DNA of 64,000 nt from an uncultured Salinisphaerales bacterium (GTDB taxonomy: Bacteria; Pseudomonadota; Gammaproteobacteria; Nevskiales; CAJXLF01), in assembly GCA_913055805.1 (NCBI GenBank), contig CAJXLF010000005.1, positions 124,001 to 188,000 on the forward strand. Direction: 5' to 3'. Both the position numbers and the translations under genes were made by a program. Shown one piece after another: positions 33,592-43,451 of the stretch (within the stretch, counting starts at the first letter, position 1; every line of letters begins with the position of its first letter). Under the pieces are notes generated by a model. That model searched no databases. It was given only the letters and a program-made list of their open reading frames with translations, and had not been told where the DNA came from.

Positions 33592-34497
33592 ATGAGTGAA
33601 GTAAGTATGCGCCAGTTGCTGGAAGCAGGTGTTCATTTTGGCCACCGCACCCGTTACTGGAACCCCAAGATGGCTCCTTATATCTTCGGCCATCGCAATC
33701 AGATCCACATTATCAATCTTGAAGAAACCCTGCCGCTGATCAAGGAAGCGTATAACTATGCTTCACGCCTGGCGGCCAGCGGCGGCAAGATCCTGTTTGT
33801 CGGCACCAAGCGTGCGGCTCGTGACACCATCGCGGCCGAAGCCGAACGCTGTGGTATGCCCTATGTCAACCAGCGCTGGCTGGGCGGCATGCTGACCAAC
33901 TTCAAGACCATCAAACAGTCCATCAAGCGCCTGACCGACATCGAACAGATGAGAGAGGACGGCAGCATTCATCGGCTGACCAAGAAAGAGCAGCTCAATC
34001 TGAGTCGTGAACTGGAGAAGCTGAACAAGAGCCTGGGTGGCATCAAGGACATGCACAGCCTGCCCGACGCGCTGTTTGTTATTGACGTCAACTACGAGAA
34101 AATCGCCATTGCCGAAGCCAACAAGCTGGGTATTCCGGTAATTGCCGTTGTGGATACCAATTGTTCTCCTGACGGTATTGATGTGGTTATTCCCGGCAAC
34201 GATGACGCAATCCGCGCCATACGTGTCTATTGCCAGATCATGGCCGACGCCGCGCTGACCGGCCGCGCTTCCGTGACCACGCGCACCAAGGAAGGCGATT
34301 TCGTTGAAGTGGCCGACGAAGCTGAAACCAAGCCGAAAGCCAAGGTGCGTACCCGCAAGGCCAAGGCCAAGAGCGATGAGGCTGAGGAAGCTGCAGAAGC
34401 CACAGCAGAGGCTGAAGCAACCGGCGAGACTGAAGAGGCGCCTGCCCAGGAAGCCGAGGCTCCCGCTGAGGACGCCGCCGCCGAAGAGGCCAAGTAA
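33592..34497 (+). CDS. rpsB: 30S ribosomal protein S2, with long C-terminal extension
   Basis: This 301-residue protein starts as a normal S2: [58 protein letters not shown] and [20 protein letters not shown], all within residues 5-215. S2 from most gammaproteobacteria is about 240 residues; here about 60 more follow from residue 238, first basic ([14 protein letters not shown]), then almost entirely Ala, Glu and a few Thr and Pro. The tail is low in complexity, and base composition gives no sign of a frameshift. The protein sits on the back of the small subunit and is needed for S1 binding. tsf follows after 35 bases. Confidence 0.98.
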   Translation: MSEVSMRQLLEAGVHFGHRTRYWNPKMAPYIFGHRNQIHIINLEETLPLIKEAYNYASRLAASGGKILFVGTKRAARDTIAAEAERCGMPYVNQRWLGGMLTNFKTIKQSIKRLTDIEQMREDGSIHRLTKKEQLNLSRELEKLNKSLGGIKDMHSLPDALFVIDVNYEKIAIAEANKLGIPVIAVVDTNCSPDGIDVVIPGNDDAIRAIRVYCQIMADAALTGRASVTTRTKEGDFVEVADEAETKPKAKVRTRKAKAKSDEAEEAAEATAEAEATGETEEAPAQEAEAPAEDAAAEEAK

Positions 34498-34532
34498 GAC
34501 ACCCATTCGACTGATTAAACGAGGTTTATCTC

Positions 34533-35414
34533 ATGGCGATTACCGCAGCCTTAGTGAAAGAACTGCGTGAGCGCAGTGGCGCCGGCATGATGGAATGCAA
34601 GCGTGCCCTGGAAGCGACCAATGGTGATATCGAAGCGGCCATTGAGAAGATGCGTATGGAAGGCCAGGCCAAGGCCGACAAGAAAGCTGATCGCACCGCG
34701 GCGGAAGGCGTCGTTGTAGTCAAGACTACTGCCGACAACAAAGAAGCCGTCATTGTCGAAGTGAACTGCGAAACTGACTTCGTTGGCAAGGACGAAAACT
34801 TTGTCGGCTTTGCCAATGCCGTTGCTCAGGCAGCTTTGGACAAGGCGCCTGCCGATATCGAGGCGCTTCAGGCCGAAAGCGTTGAGGGCGGCACTGTCGA
34901 TGAAGCGCGTCGCGCCCTTATCGCAAAATTGGGCGAGAACATGTCTGTTCGCCGCTTCAGCCGTCTGAATGCCGGGGAAGGCCAGCTCGCGAGCTATCTG
35001 CATGGCAGCCGTATCGGTGTTGTCATTGCCGTTAACGGTGGTGACGAAGAGCTGGCGCGTGATCTTGCCATGCATATTGCTGCCAGCAACCCTCAGTATG
35101 TTTCTGCGGATGACGTGCCGGAGGATACGCGTGCCAAGGAACGTGAAATCCTGATTGCACAGGCAGCTGACAGCGGCAAGCCCCAGGACATCATCGAAAA
35201 AATGGTGGAAGGACGCTTGCGCAAGTTCCTGGCTGAAATCACTTTGCTGGGCCAGCCTTTTGTCAAGGATCCGGACCAGTCGGTTGAGAAGCTGCTCAAG
35301 TCCAAAGGTGCCAGTGTGGCCGGCTTTGTTCGCTACGAAGTGGGTGAGGGCATCGAGAAGGAAGAAGTCAACTTTGCTGATGAGGTCAAGGCCCAGGCCA
35401 AAGCCGCAGGCTAA
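34533..35414 (+). CDS. tsf: Elongation factor Ts
   Basis: This 293-residue guanine nucleotide exchange factor regenerates EF-Tu-GTP. The N-terminal UBA-like domain contains [20 protein letters not shown] and [11 protein letters not shown] (residues 5-45), and the core has [16 protein letters not shown] near 74, with the Asp-Phe pair that displaces Mg from EF-Tu. The C-terminal part holds [16 protein letters not shown] near 244 and a coiled region. The length is typical. It lies behind rpsB in the usual order and ends at a strong terminator, so rpsB-tsf is a closed unit separate from pyrH-frr. Confidence 0.98.
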   Translation: MAITAALVKELRERSGAGMMECKRALEATNGDIEAAIEKMRMEGQAKADKKADRTAAEGVVVVKTTADNKEAVIVEVNCETDFVGKDENFVGFANAVAQAALDKAPADIEALQAESVEGGTVDEARRALIAKLGENMSVRRFSRLNAGEGQLASYLHGSRIGVVIAVNGGDEELARDLAMHIAASNPQYVSADDVPEDTRAKEREILIAQAADSGKPQDIIEKMVEGRLRKFLAEITLLGQPFVKDPDQSVEKLLKSKGASVAGFVRYEVGEGIEKEEVNFADEVKAQAKAAG

Positions 35415-35432
35415 CCTCTTGGCCAATACTTG

Positions 35433-35460
35433 AAATGAGCCCCGTTCGCGGGGCTCATTT
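35433..35460 (+). terminator. Intrinsic terminator after tsf
   Basis: AAATGAGCCCCG and CGGGGCTCATTT are exact complements closed by a TTCG tetraloop, ending in three Ts. It lies 19 bases after tsf and makes pyrH depend mainly on its own promoter. The short T tract may allow some readthrough. Confidence 0.88.
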
Positions 35461-35535
35461 GTATCTGCGCCATACGGGTCAGTCCATGTACAATGTGCGG
35501 CATTTGCTGTCCGCTACAGGGAAATAACAACGACT

Positions 35536-36258
35536 ATGTCAGGTTCTAAGCAAGCAGTACGCAGAATTCTCCTCAAACTCAGTGGCGAGGCTTTGATGGG
35601 GGAAGCGGATTACGGCATTGATCCGGCCGTGATTAACCGACTTGCAGAAGAAGTGAAGGAAGTCGTTCAGAGCGGTGTGGAAGTGGCTATCGTGGTCGGT
35701 GGCGGCAATATTTTTCGCGGCGCGGGGCTGGCCGGTGCTGGCATGGACCGCGTGACCGGCGACCAGATGGGCATGTTGGCCACCGTCATGAACGGTCTGG
35801 CCATGCAGGATGCGCTGGAACGAATCGGGATCGCTACCCGGGTGATGTCGGCTTTGAGGATTAATCAGGTCTGCGAGGAGTACATCCGCCGCCGTGCAGA
35901 GCGCCATCTTGAAAAAGGCCGCGTCGTTGTATGCGTGGCTGGTACCGGCAACCCGTTCTTCACGACTGACTCTGCCGCCAGCCTGAGAGCCGTTGAAATC
36001 GGTGCTGACTTGTTGCTGAAGGCCACCAAGGTTGACGGTGTCTATGATGCCGACCCCATGAAGGATTCTGCAGCCAGGAAGTACGAGCGGCTCAGCTATC
36101 AGGAAGTGCTGGATCGACGCCTCGGTGTCATGGATGCCACGGCCATAGTGCTGTGCAGGGATAACAAGCTGCCCTTGCGCGTGTTCAATATGAACCAGGC
36201 GGGAGCACTGAAGCAGATAGTAACGGGCGCCGAGGAAGTCGGCACTCTGGTCAGTTGA
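35536..36258 (+). CDS. pyrH: UMP kinase
   Basis: This 240-residue enzyme phosphorylates UMP to UDP for nucleotide and UDP-sugar synthesis. The amino-acid kinase fold signatures are [13 protein letters not shown] near residue 10, [15 protein letters not shown] near 54, [17 protein letters not shown] near 137 and [13 protein letters not shown] near 165. The length matches bacterial hexameric UMP kinases, which are activated by GTP and inhibited by UTP. A TACAAT at 35489-35494, between the tsf terminator and the ATG, could be its -10, but no matching -35 is visible. frr follows after nine bases. Confidence 0.98.
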   Translation: MSGSKQAVRRILLKLSGEALMGEADYGIDPAVINRLAEEVKEVVQSGVEVAIVVGGGNIFRGAGLAGAGMDRVTGDQMGMLATVMNGLAMQDALERIGIATRVMSALRINQVCEEYIRRRAERHLEKGRVVVCVAGTGNPFFTTDSAASLRAVEIGADLLLKATKVDGVYDADPMKDSAARKYERLSYQEVLDRRLGVMDATAIVLCRDNKLPLRVFNMNQAGALKQIVTGAEEVGTLVS

Positions 36259-36267
36259 GGAAAACTT

Positions 36268-36825
36268 ATGATTGACGATATAACCAAGGACGCAGACAAA
36301 CGGATGCAAAAAAGCCTGGAGTCGCTGCGCGCCGAGTTTTCCAAGATTCGTACGGGCAGGGCACACACCAGTCTGCTGGACCACGTCATGGTCGAATATT
36401 ACGGTTCAGAGGTGCCTCTTAATCAGGTGGCCAACCTGTCGGTAGAGGATGCCCGTACGCTGAGTGTGACACCCTGGGAAAAGCCGATGGTGCCGGTGGT
36501 TGAAAAGGCCATTATGACTTCAGATCTGGGACTGAATCCCTCCACTGCCGGCCAGGTGATACGTATTGTACTGCCGCCGCTGACAGAGGAAAGACGTCGT
36601 GAACTTGTCCGTGTGGTGCGTCAAGAGGCAGAAAATGCCCGTGTGGCCATTCGCAATATCAGGCGTGACGCCAACCAGGACCTGAAGGACCTGGAGAAGG
36701 AAAAGGAAATTTCCGAAGACGATCAGCGTCGTGCGGAACAGAATATCCAGGAAATTACAGACCGTCATGTGGGTGCCGTTGACAGCCTTTTGGAAGATAA
36801 AGAAAAAGAAATGATGTCGGTGTAG
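36268..36825 (+). CDS. frr: Ribosome recycling factor
   Basis: This 185-residue protein, with EF-G, splits the post-termination ribosome. The helical domain I has [21 protein letters not shown] at residues 12-32 and the long C-terminal helices with [27 protein letters not shown] near 110; the domain II beta part ([20 protein letters not shown]) lies near 42. The length is exactly the family norm. It follows pyrH in the usual order and is 23 bases ahead of uppS, so it is probably in the same transcript. Confidence 0.98.
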   Translation: MIDDITKDADKRMQKSLESLRAEFSKIRTGRAHTSLLDHVMVEYYGSEVPLNQVANLSVEDARTLSVTPWEKPMVPVVEKAIMTSDLGLNPSTAGQVIRIVLPPLTEERRRELVRVVRQEAENARVAIRNIRRDANQDLKDLEKEKEISEDDQRRAEQNIQEITDRHVGAVDSLLEDKEKEMMSV

Positions 36826-36848
36826 CGCCGCATCGGGAGCAGAAGGCT

Positions 36849-37601
36849 ATGGGGGGCAATCAGTCGGTCTCGGAGGAGATCAGGCCAAGGCACATCGCCA
36901 TTATCATGGACGGCAACGGGCGTTGGGCACAGCAGCGCAATAAGTCCCGCAGTGCGGGTCATCGGGCTGGAGGACGTGCCGTACGCCAGATTATCGAGGC
37001 CGCCTACAGGCTGAAAATTCCCTGTCTTACGTTTTTTGCCTTCAGTAGCGAGAATTGGCAGCGACCTCAGAAAGAAGTCGACCTGCTAATGGAATTATTC
37101 ATGCGCGCACTCAGGCGCGAGATCAATGAGTTGCATGATCAGCAGGTGAGAATCCGCTTTATCGGTGAGCGTAGTGACTTCTCCCGCCCTCTGCAGGAGG
37201 CCATGAGAGAGGCCGAGAACTTAACGCTGAAGAATGATGAGCTGCTGGTACAGATTGCAGTGGGCTACGGTGGGCGCTGGGATATTACGCAGGCCTGCCG
37301 CACAATAGCCGGGGAGGTGGCCAGCGGACAACTGCAGGCCGATAAGATCGATGAGAATATGCTGGCTCAGAAACTCAGTTTCCATGATGCGGAAACGGGC
37401 ATGCAGATACCCGATCCAGATTTGCTTATACGTACCGGGGGAGAGAAACGCATAAGCAATTTTCTGCTTTGGCAAATGGCCTATACGGAGCTGTATTTCT
37501 GTGACACTCTCTGGCCGGATTTTAATGCCCAAGGTCTTGATCAGGCACTGGCATGGTTCGCTGGCCGGCAACGCCGTTTCGGTAAAGTGCTGGATACCTG
37601 A
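36849..37601 (+). CDS. uppS: Undecaprenyl diphosphate synthase
   Basis: This 250-residue cis-prenyltransferase extends farnesyl diphosphate to the C55 carrier used for peptidoglycan, O-antigen and the polysaccharide made by the first third of this window. HIAIIMDGNGRWAQQR contains the catalytic Asp at residue 21; GHRAGGRAVRQII, FFAFSSENWQRP and the C-terminal PDLLIRTGGEKRISNFLLWQ and LYFCDTLWPDF segments bind the diphosphates. The length is typical. It stands in the conserved frr-uppS-cdsA-dxr-rseP-bamA order. Confidence 0.98.
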   Translation: MGGNQSVSEEIRPRHIAIIMDGNGRWAQQRNKSRSAGHRAGGRAVRQIIEAAYRLKIPCLTFFAFSSENWQRPQKEVDLLMELFMRALRREINELHDQQVRIRFIGERSDFSRPLQEAMREAENLTLKNDELLVQIAVGYGGRWDITQACRTIAGEVASGQLQADKIDENMLAQKLSFHDAETGMQIPDPDLLIRTGGEKRISNFLLWQMAYTELYFCDTLWPDFNAQGLDQALAWFAGRQRRFGKVLDT

Positions 37602-37641
37602 TGAGTAACCTTTCTGGCAGGACCAGATCCTAGGAAAGACA

Positions 37642-38460
37642 ATGAAAACCCGAATTTTGACCGCCGTCATTGCGTTGCCGCTGGCTCTGGCAGCCGTTTT
37701 CTACCTGCCCATGGAAGGTTTCGCTGTGCTCTGTATGGCCATGCTCGGTGTCGGTGCCTGGGAGTGGGGCGGATTTTTACGTGTCAGTGTAGCGGCCAGG
37801 GTTTTCTATCTGGCACTGTGTTTTTCCGGATTCATATTTCTCTGGTGTTTGCTGGAAACCCCGCAAGTCCTGGATGCAACGTTATTGATAGCGGCCATAT
37901 GGTGGTTAATGGCTTCGGTCTGGGTAGTTATTTACCCCAGGGGTTTCGGTGACGGCGCACCCGATCGGTTAATGGTGGCAGTGACTGGCCTGTTGGTGCT
38001 GTTGCCAACTTTTGTTGCGATGGTGACTCTGCAGGCCAGGGAGCCCAATGGTCCGCTGCAGTTACTTGTTGTGCTGGCGATGATCTGGGCGGCAGACAGC
38101 GGCGCCTATTTTGCCGGGCGTTTTCTCGGACGGCATAAACTGGCGCCCAAGGTCAGTCCGGGTAAAACCTGGGAAGGTGCAGTAGGAGGCTTTGTAGCCG
38201 GCATGCTGGTGGTGTTGGGCGGTGGCTTGTGGGTCTATGAACTCCAGGCAACGGTTTTGCAGCAGTATCTTGTGCTGGGCGCACTCGTGGTGGCGCTTTC
38301 GATTGTCGGAGACCTGACGGAAAGCATGTTCAAGCGGGCCACCAACATTAAGGATAGTGGCAGTCTGTTTCCCGGCCATGGCGGTATCATGGACCGTATC
38401 GACAGTCTGACCGCAGCTGCGCCCTGTTATTTGCTGGGTTTGCATTACCTGGCGATCTGA
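37642..38460 (+). CDS. cdsA: Phosphatidate cytidylyltransferase
   Basis: This 272-residue inner-membrane enzyme makes CDP-diacylglycerol from phosphatidate and CTP for all phospholipids. About eight hydrophobic segments are seen. The signature near the C-terminus, SMFKRATNIKDSGSLFPGHGG followed by IMDRID, holds the metal-binding Asp residues. KVSPGKTWEGAVGGF near residue 170 is also typical. GGAAAGACA before the ATG serves as a ribosome-binding site. It is 40 bases after uppS and 31 before dxr. Confidence 0.97.
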   Translation: MKTRILTAVIALPLALAAVFYLPMEGFAVLCMAMLGVGAWEWGGFLRVSVAARVFYLALCFSGFIFLWCLLETPQVLDATLLIAAIWWLMASVWVVIYPRGFGDGAPDRLMVAVTGLLVLLPTFVAMVTLQAREPNGPLQLLVVLAMIWAADSGAYFAGRFLGRHKLAPKVSPGKTWEGAVGGFVAGMLVVLGGGLWVYELQATVLQQYLVLGALVVALSIVGDLTESMFKRATNIKDSGSLFPGHGGIMDRIDSLTAAAPCYLLGLHYLAI

Positions 38461-38491
38461 ACGCATTCAATGACATCGTCCACCTGAACGT

Positions 38492-39685
38492 ATGCAGCAA
38501 CTCGTTATTCTGGGAGCGACCGGCACCATAGGCCGTAACACACTTGACGTTGCCGAACGGCACCCCGAGCGTTTCACGATCTTTGCCCTGACAGCGCACA
38601 GGGACGTGGCGGGCATGCGCGAACTCTGCCTGATTCACAAACCTGCCTATGCCGTTATGGCAGACGGCCATGCGGCAGCCACACTGCGCAGCAATCTCCA
38701 GGATGCCGGCCTGAAGACCGAGGTCCTGGAAGGTATGGACGGTATCCAGGCCGTTGTTTCGATGCCGGAAGCCGACCAGATCGTGGCGGGCATCGTGGGT
38801 GCCGCCGGACTCTTGCCTGTACTGCGGGCCATAGAGCATGACAAACGGGTGTTGCTGGCCAATAAGGAGCCTTTGGTCATGGCCGGGGCGCTGGTTATGC
38901 AGGCACTGTCCCGTAGCCGGGCCGAAATTATTCCGCTGGACAGTGAGCACAACGCTGTATTTCAGTGTCTGCCCGGTGGGTATCGCTGTGGTCAGGCGCC
39001 TGCCGGGGTGGTCCGTATTCTGTTGACGGCTTCTGGTGGCCCGTTCCGTAATACGCCGCTGGCGGAACTGGAAAATGTGACGCCGGCACAGGCGGTTGCA
39101 CATCCGAACTGGAACATGGGGCGCAAGATATCGGTGGACTCTGCCACCATGATGAACAAGGGACTGGAGACCATCGAGGCGGCCTGGTTGTTCGGTCTGG
39201 GCCCTGAGCAGATTGAGGTTGTCCTGCACCCGCAGAGCCTGGTGCATTCTTTTGTAGAGTACCGCGACAGTTCCGTACTGGCGCAGCTGGGACAGCCGGA
39301 TATGCGCACGCCGATTGCCCAGGCGCTGGCCTCGCCTGAACGTATCGATTCCGGGGTCAGTCCGCTGTCTCTTCAGCGTCTGGGGCAGCTCGATTTTGAA
39401 GATGTTGATCTTGAACGCTATCCCTGTCTTGCACTGGCCAATGAGGCCGCGGAAGCAGGTGGTCACTATCCGAATGTGCTGAACGCGGCCAACGAAGTGG
39501 CAGTGGACGCTTTCCTGCAGGGAGAAATACCCTATCTGGTGATACCGTCGCTTATCCGGCGTTGCCTGGATACCGTGCATGAGAGCCCCGCCGAAGGTGC
39601 ATCCCTGATGGAACTGGAGGCGGTTCTGGCGGTCGATGATTGGGCACGTGGGCAGGCTCGTGCCATCATGTCGGACCTCATATGA
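38492..39685 (+). CDS. dxr: 1-deoxy-D-xylulose 5-phosphate reductoisomerase
   Basis: This 397-residue NADPH-dependent enzyme makes MEP in the non-mevalonate pathway; ispD and ispF of the same pathway lie 20 kb downstream. ILGATGTIGRNTLDV at residues 5-19 is the NADPH fold, LLANKEPLVMAG near 125 and PLDSEHNAVFQCL near 148 carry the metal-binding Asp and Glu, and TASGGPFRNTPL near 177 and HPNWNMGRKISVDSATMMNKG near 205 contain the substrate loop and further ligands. The length is typical. A gap of 60 bases separates it from rseP. Confidence 0.98.
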   Translation: MQQLVILGATGTIGRNTLDVAERHPERFTIFALTAHRDVAGMRELCLIHKPAYAVMADGHAAATLRSNLQDAGLKTEVLEGMDGIQAVVSMPEADQIVAGIVGAAGLLPVLRAIEHDKRVLLANKEPLVMAGALVMQALSRSRAEIIPLDSEHNAVFQCLPGGYRCGQAPAGVVRILLTASGGPFRNTPLAELENVTPAQAVAHPNWNMGRKISVDSATMMNKGLETIEAAWLFGLGPEQIEVVLHPQSLVHSFVEYRDSSVLAQLGQPDMRTPIAQALASPERIDSGVSPLSLQRLGQLDFEDVDLERYPCLALANEAAEAGGHYPNVLNAANEVAVDAFLQGEIPYLVIPSLIRRCLDTVHESPAEGASLMELEAVLAVDDWARGQARAIMSDLI

Positions 39686-39745
39686 ATCTGAACCCGGGTT
39701 TCCAAGTGAAAAAACCGTTGCCACTTCCTGCGGGGAATCACGATC

Positions 39746-41101
39746 ATGCCTGACTGGCTGCTCTCGATACCCGCTTTTATCATTGCTATTGGCGTGCTGG
39801 TGGCAGTGCATGAGTATGGCCATTTCTGGGTGGCCAGACGGCTGGGTGTGCGGGTCTTGCGGTTTTCCATAGGCTTCGGCCCCAGAATCTGGGGCACCAG
39901 TCGTGGCGGTACAGAATACTGGCTTGCGGCCATACCGCTCGGCGGTTACGTGAAGATGCTCGATGAACGGGAAGGGCCGGTGGCCCGTGAAGAGCGGCAT
40001 CGGGCATTTAACCGGCAACCTCCCTGGAAACGCATACTCATCGTTGCCGCGGGTCCGGCGGTCAATTTTCTCTTTGCGGTTTTCGCCTACTGGTGGGTCT
40101 TCAGTATGGGGGTGCCGGGTATGCAACCCCTTCTGGCCGAGCCTGAGCCCGGAACTGTGGCCGCGGAGGTTGGTGTCCAGGCGCAAGAGCGCGTGATCAG
40201 TCTTGACGGACGTTTGACGCCTACCTGGCATGAGTTACGGCTGGCGGCGATGAAGCAGGCGCTGTTCAATGATGAACTGAAACTGCAGATTGAAGATGCT
40301 GCCGGCGCTGTACGCAGCGTGAGCCTGCCAATGGATGGCATTGGCCTGGATCCGCAGCAGCTGTTCCCCGGCCTGGGTTTGATGCCCTATCGCCCGCCGG
40401 TTGCTCCTGTCCTGGCAGAAATATTGCCTGGTGAATCTGCTGAACAGGCAGGTTTGCAGGCAGGCGACCGGGTGCTGTCCTTTAACGGGCAGCAAACAAC
40501 GGACTGGTCCCGGCTGGTGGCCCTGATCGCGAAGCATCCCGAAAAGGATGTTGTTCTCGAAATCGAGCGCGGTGAGGAAGTCATACAGCGGACTGTTCAC
40601 CTGGGGTCGGTCGTGCAGAACGAGGAATTACGCGGCCGCCTCGGGGCTGGCGTAGAAGTAGACCCCGGCTTGTGGCAGGATTTGCGCGCTGAGTATGCGC
40701 CCGGCGTACTGGGTGCGCTGCCGGCCGCGGTACAGCGCACCTGGGATATGTCGATTTTGACGCTGGGCATGCTAGGCCACATGCTGGTAGGCGACGTTTC
40801 ATGGCGAAACGTCAGCGGACCGGTGCAGATTGCCAGTTTTGCCGGGCAAAGCGCGAATATCGGTCTGGATGTGTACCTGGCATTTCTTGCATTGGTAAGC
40901 GTCAGTTTGGGGGTGCTCAATCTGTTGCCGATACCGGTGCTGGACGGTGGGCATCTGCTGTATTACACCGTTGAACTGTTGCGCGGCCGCCCGCTCTCCG
41001 AGAGAGTGCAGGCTGCGGGCCAGCGACTCGGCCTGGCTATGTTGGCGGTGCTGATGACTGTGGCCTTGTATAACGATTTTCTTCATTTATTTGGTGGCTA
41101 G
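39746..41101 (+). CDS. rseP: Regulator of sigma-E protease
   Basis: This 451-residue site-2 metalloprotease cuts inside the membrane to release sigma-E under envelope stress and also clears signal peptides. HEYGH at residues 22-26 is the zinc motif in the first membrane helix; a second metal ligand Asp is in VLDGGHLLYYTVE near residue 395. Two periplasmic PDZ domains lie between (GVQAQERVISLDG near 140 and GLQAGDRVLSFNGQQ near 235), followed by two more membrane helices. The size matches the E. coli protein. It precedes bamA by 16 bases. Confidence 0.97.
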   Translation: MPDWLLSIPAFIIAIGVLVAVHEYGHFWVARRLGVRVLRFSIGFGPRIWGTSRGGTEYWLAAIPLGGYVKMLDEREGPVAREERHRAFNRQPPWKRILIVAAGPAVNFLFAVFAYWWVFSMGVPGMQPLLAEPEPGTVAAEVGVQAQERVISLDGRLTPTWHELRLAAMKQALFNDELKLQIEDAAGAVRSVSLPMDGIGLDPQQLFPGLGLMPYRPPVAPVLAEILPGESAEQAGLQAGDRVLSFNGQQTTDWSRLVALIAKHPEKDVVLEIERGEEVIQRTVHLGSVVQNEELRGRLGAGVEVDPGLWQDLRAEYAPGVLGALPAAVQRTWDMSILTLGMLGHMLVGDVSWRNVSGPVQIASFAGQSANIGLDVYLAFLALVSVSLGVLNLLPIPVLDGGHLLYYTVELLRGRPLSERVQAAGQRLGLAMLAVLMTVALYNDFLHLFGG

Positions 41102-41117
41102 TTAGGGGTTCGAAGGC

Positions 41118-43418
41118 GTGAAAAAAAGATTCCAGCAATGGCTGGTAGGGGCGGTGCTGGCCTGCGTGTGCGGCAGTGCCCTGGCCTTTGAAAGCTTTGT
41201 TGTTCGCGACATCCGGGTCGAGGGGTTGCGGCGTCTGGAACTGGGCACGGTGCTTACCTATCTGCCTTTTTCGATAGGCGATGAGCTGAATGAGCGCAGC
41301 AGCCGGCAAGGGATTCGTGCGCTGTATGACACCGGGTTGTTCCAGGATGTGGCTTTCGGGCGCGACGGTGAGGTGCTTGTTGTCAGTGTCAGGGAGCGCC
41401 CGGCCATTTCCAGCTTTGAAATTGAAGGCAACAAGAAGCTTGGCGGCGATGAACTCAAGGAAGGGCTGAAAGAGGCCGGGCTGGCGGAAGGCGAGTTGTA
41501 CCGGCGTGACCTGCTGGACGGCGTCGAGCAGGAGCTGCGGCGTCAGTATTATGCCAACGGCTACTACAGCGTACGTATCGACACCCAGGTCACGGAAGAG
41601 GGCGACAACAGCGTTGCCATCAAGATCGATGTGAGCGAGGGGCCGGTTGCCAAGATCAGCAACGTAAATATCGTCGGTAACACCAAGTTCGAAGAAGACG
41701 ATCTCATGGACGACTTCGAGCTGCGCCCGACACGCTGGATTTCCCTGTTTCAGACCAGTAACCGTTACTCCAAGGAAAAACTGCTGGGTGATCTCGAGCG
41801 GCTGACCTCCTACTACCAGGACCGCGGTTACCTGCGCTTCGAGGTTTCCTCGGTGCAGGTTGCCTTGAGCACCAACCGGCGCGATATCTCGATTACGATT
41901 AATGTGGCCGAAGGCGACATCTATACAGTCGAGGATTACCAGCTGGCAGGCGAACTGGTGGTCGAAAAGGATTATCTGAATCGCCTGGTGCTTGTGCGCG
42001 AGGGGCAGACCTTTTCCCGCAAGCTGGTGACCGAAACCGGCAATCTCATCAGTCGCCGCCTTGCTGACGAGGGCTATGCCTTTGCCAAGGTCGAGCCGCT
42101 ACCGCGTATCGACGATGAGGCCAGGACTGTTCACCTGACTTTCAACGTCGATTCCGGCAATCGGGTGTATGTACGGCAGATCAACTTTGCCGGTAATACC
42201 TCTACCAATGACGAAACCCTGCGGCGTGAAATGCGTCAGCTCGAAGGTTCAAGCTTCTCACGAGCCGCGGTAGAGCGTTCACGCGAGCGCCTTCAGCGTC
42301 TGCCGTTCCTGCAGGAGGTTACGGTGGAAACCGAGCCGGTGCCGGGTACGGATGATCTGGTAGATGTCGATTACAAGGTGGAGGAGCGGCCCGCCGGCTC
42401 GGTACAGGTAGGTGTGGGTTTCTCTGATGCCTCCGGCTTCCTGATCAATGGTGCACTGTCACATACCAATTTCAGGGGTACAGGCGACCGTATCCAGTTG
42501 CAGGCGGAACGTAACGAGTTTGCGGAATACCTGAACCTGTCGTGGACAGATCCCTATGCCACCGATGACGGTATCAGTCGCACGATATCAGCCTTTTTCC
42601 GCAATTCCGACCAGGTAGTACGCTTCAGTTCCGGTTTCGATACCAATTCGCTGGGCGCGGCATTGACTTATGGTTTGCCGATGTCGGAATACAGCTCCTT
42701 GCGACTTGGCGTGGGTGTAGATCGAACCGCCGTCAATGCTTTCGCGGGGGGGAGTTCCAATGAGGTGCTGGAATTCCTGCTGAACAATGGCACGCGGTTT
42801 ACCAATTTCGAGCTGCGCACCGGTTGGACGCGTGATACACGTGACCGCACCATATTCCCGCGCCGCGGCATGCTGAATCGATTTACCTTTGATATTACCG
42901 TGCCAGGCAGTGATCTGGAGTTCTATCGCACCGCCTATGTGCATCAGCAACTCCTGCCTCTGGGCCGTAGCTGGGCCCTCCAGTTCAATGGCAATATTTC
43001 CTACGGTGACGGCTACGGTGACGGTGAAGACATTCCACCCTATGAACGGTTCTTCGCCGGGGGTGCGGATTCGGTCCGTGGTTTCCGTGACGGCACGGTG
43101 GGGCCGCGGGATACGCCGTTCAACAATCCGTTCGGCGGCAAGCTGAAAACCACGCTGCAATCCGAACTGATTGTACCCATGCCGTTTCTTGAAAGTGACC
43201 AGAAAACCACACGTCTGGCGCTTTTCTATGACGTCGGTGGCGCCTTCAATGACACAGACAGTTTTGAGTCGGATGAGCTCAGGAGCTCGGCGGGTGTGGC
43301 CTTCTCCTGGTTTACGCCGTTCTTTGGTCTGCTGAAATTGAGTTATGGCCTTCCCATTGATGAACAGCCTGAAGATGAGATCGACCGCTTCCAGATTTCA
43401 TTCGGGCTGGGTTTCTGA
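41118..43418 (+). CDS. bamA: Outer-membrane protein assembly factor BamA
   Basis: This 766-residue protein inserts beta-barrel proteins into the outer membrane. A signal peptide (WLVGAVLACVCGSALA, cut before FES) is followed by five POTRA domains to about residue 425 (first: FVVRDIRVEGLRRLELGTV; third: NVNIVGNTKFEEDDL; fifth: RQINFAGNTSTNDETLRRE). The C-terminal barrel has the conserved GGADSVRGFRDGTVGP near 645-660, with VRGF of loop 6, and ends in Phe (QISFGLGF). A 12-base tandem (43002-43025) encodes YGDGYGDG just before loop 6. The start is GTG 41118; AGGGG precedes it. It will also assemble the polysaccharide export barrel at 14564. Confidence 0.98.
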   Translation: MKKRFQQWLVGAVLACVCGSALAFESFVVRDIRVEGLRRLELGTVLTYLPFSIGDELNERSSRQGIRALYDTGLFQDVAFGRDGEVLVVSVRERPAISSFEIEGNKKLGGDELKEGLKEAGLAEGELYRRDLLDGVEQELRRQYYANGYYSVRIDTQVTEEGDNSVAIKIDVSEGPVAKISNVNIVGNTKFEEDDLMDDFELRPTRWISLFQTSNRYSKEKLLGDLERLTSYYQDRGYLRFEVSSVQVALSTNRRDISITINVAEGDIYTVEDYQLAGELVVEKDYLNRLVLVREGQTFSRKLVTETGNLISRRLADEGYAFAKVEPLPRIDDEARTVHLTFNVDSGNRVYVRQINFAGNTSTNDETLRREMRQLEGSSFSRAAVERSRERLQRLPFLQEVTVETEPVPGTDDLVDVDYKVEERPAGSVQVGVGFSDASGFLINGALSHTNFRGTGDRIQLQAERNEFAEYLNLSWTDPYATDDGISRTISAFFRNSDQVVRFSSGFDTNSLGAALTYGLPMSEYSSLRLGVGVDRTAVNAFAGGSSNEVLEFLLNNGTRFTNFELRTGWTRDTRDRTIFPRRGMLNRFTFDITVPGSDLEFYRTAYVHQQLLPLGRSWALQFNGNISYGDGYGDGEDIPPYERFFAGGADSVRGFRDGTVGPRDTPFNNPFGGKLKTTLQSELIVPMPFLESDQKTTRLALFYDVGGAFNDTDSFESDELRSSAGVAFSWFTPFFGLLKLSYGLPIDEQPEDEIDRFQISFGLGF

Positions 43419-43451
43419 TTTTTTAGTGTGCGAATTAACCAGGTAGACATT

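Noticed and set aside
38387-40231. Long minus-strand open frame opposite cdsA, dxr and rseP
   Set aside because: It lies wholly against three conserved essential genes. The translation is His/Arg/Gln-rich and resembles no protein, as expected for the antisense of GC-rich codons.
43002-43025. 12-base tandem repeat in bamA
   Set aside because: It encodes YGDGYGDG in a strand-loop region before the VRGF loop; related BamA proteins have similar Gly/Asp-rich sequence there.
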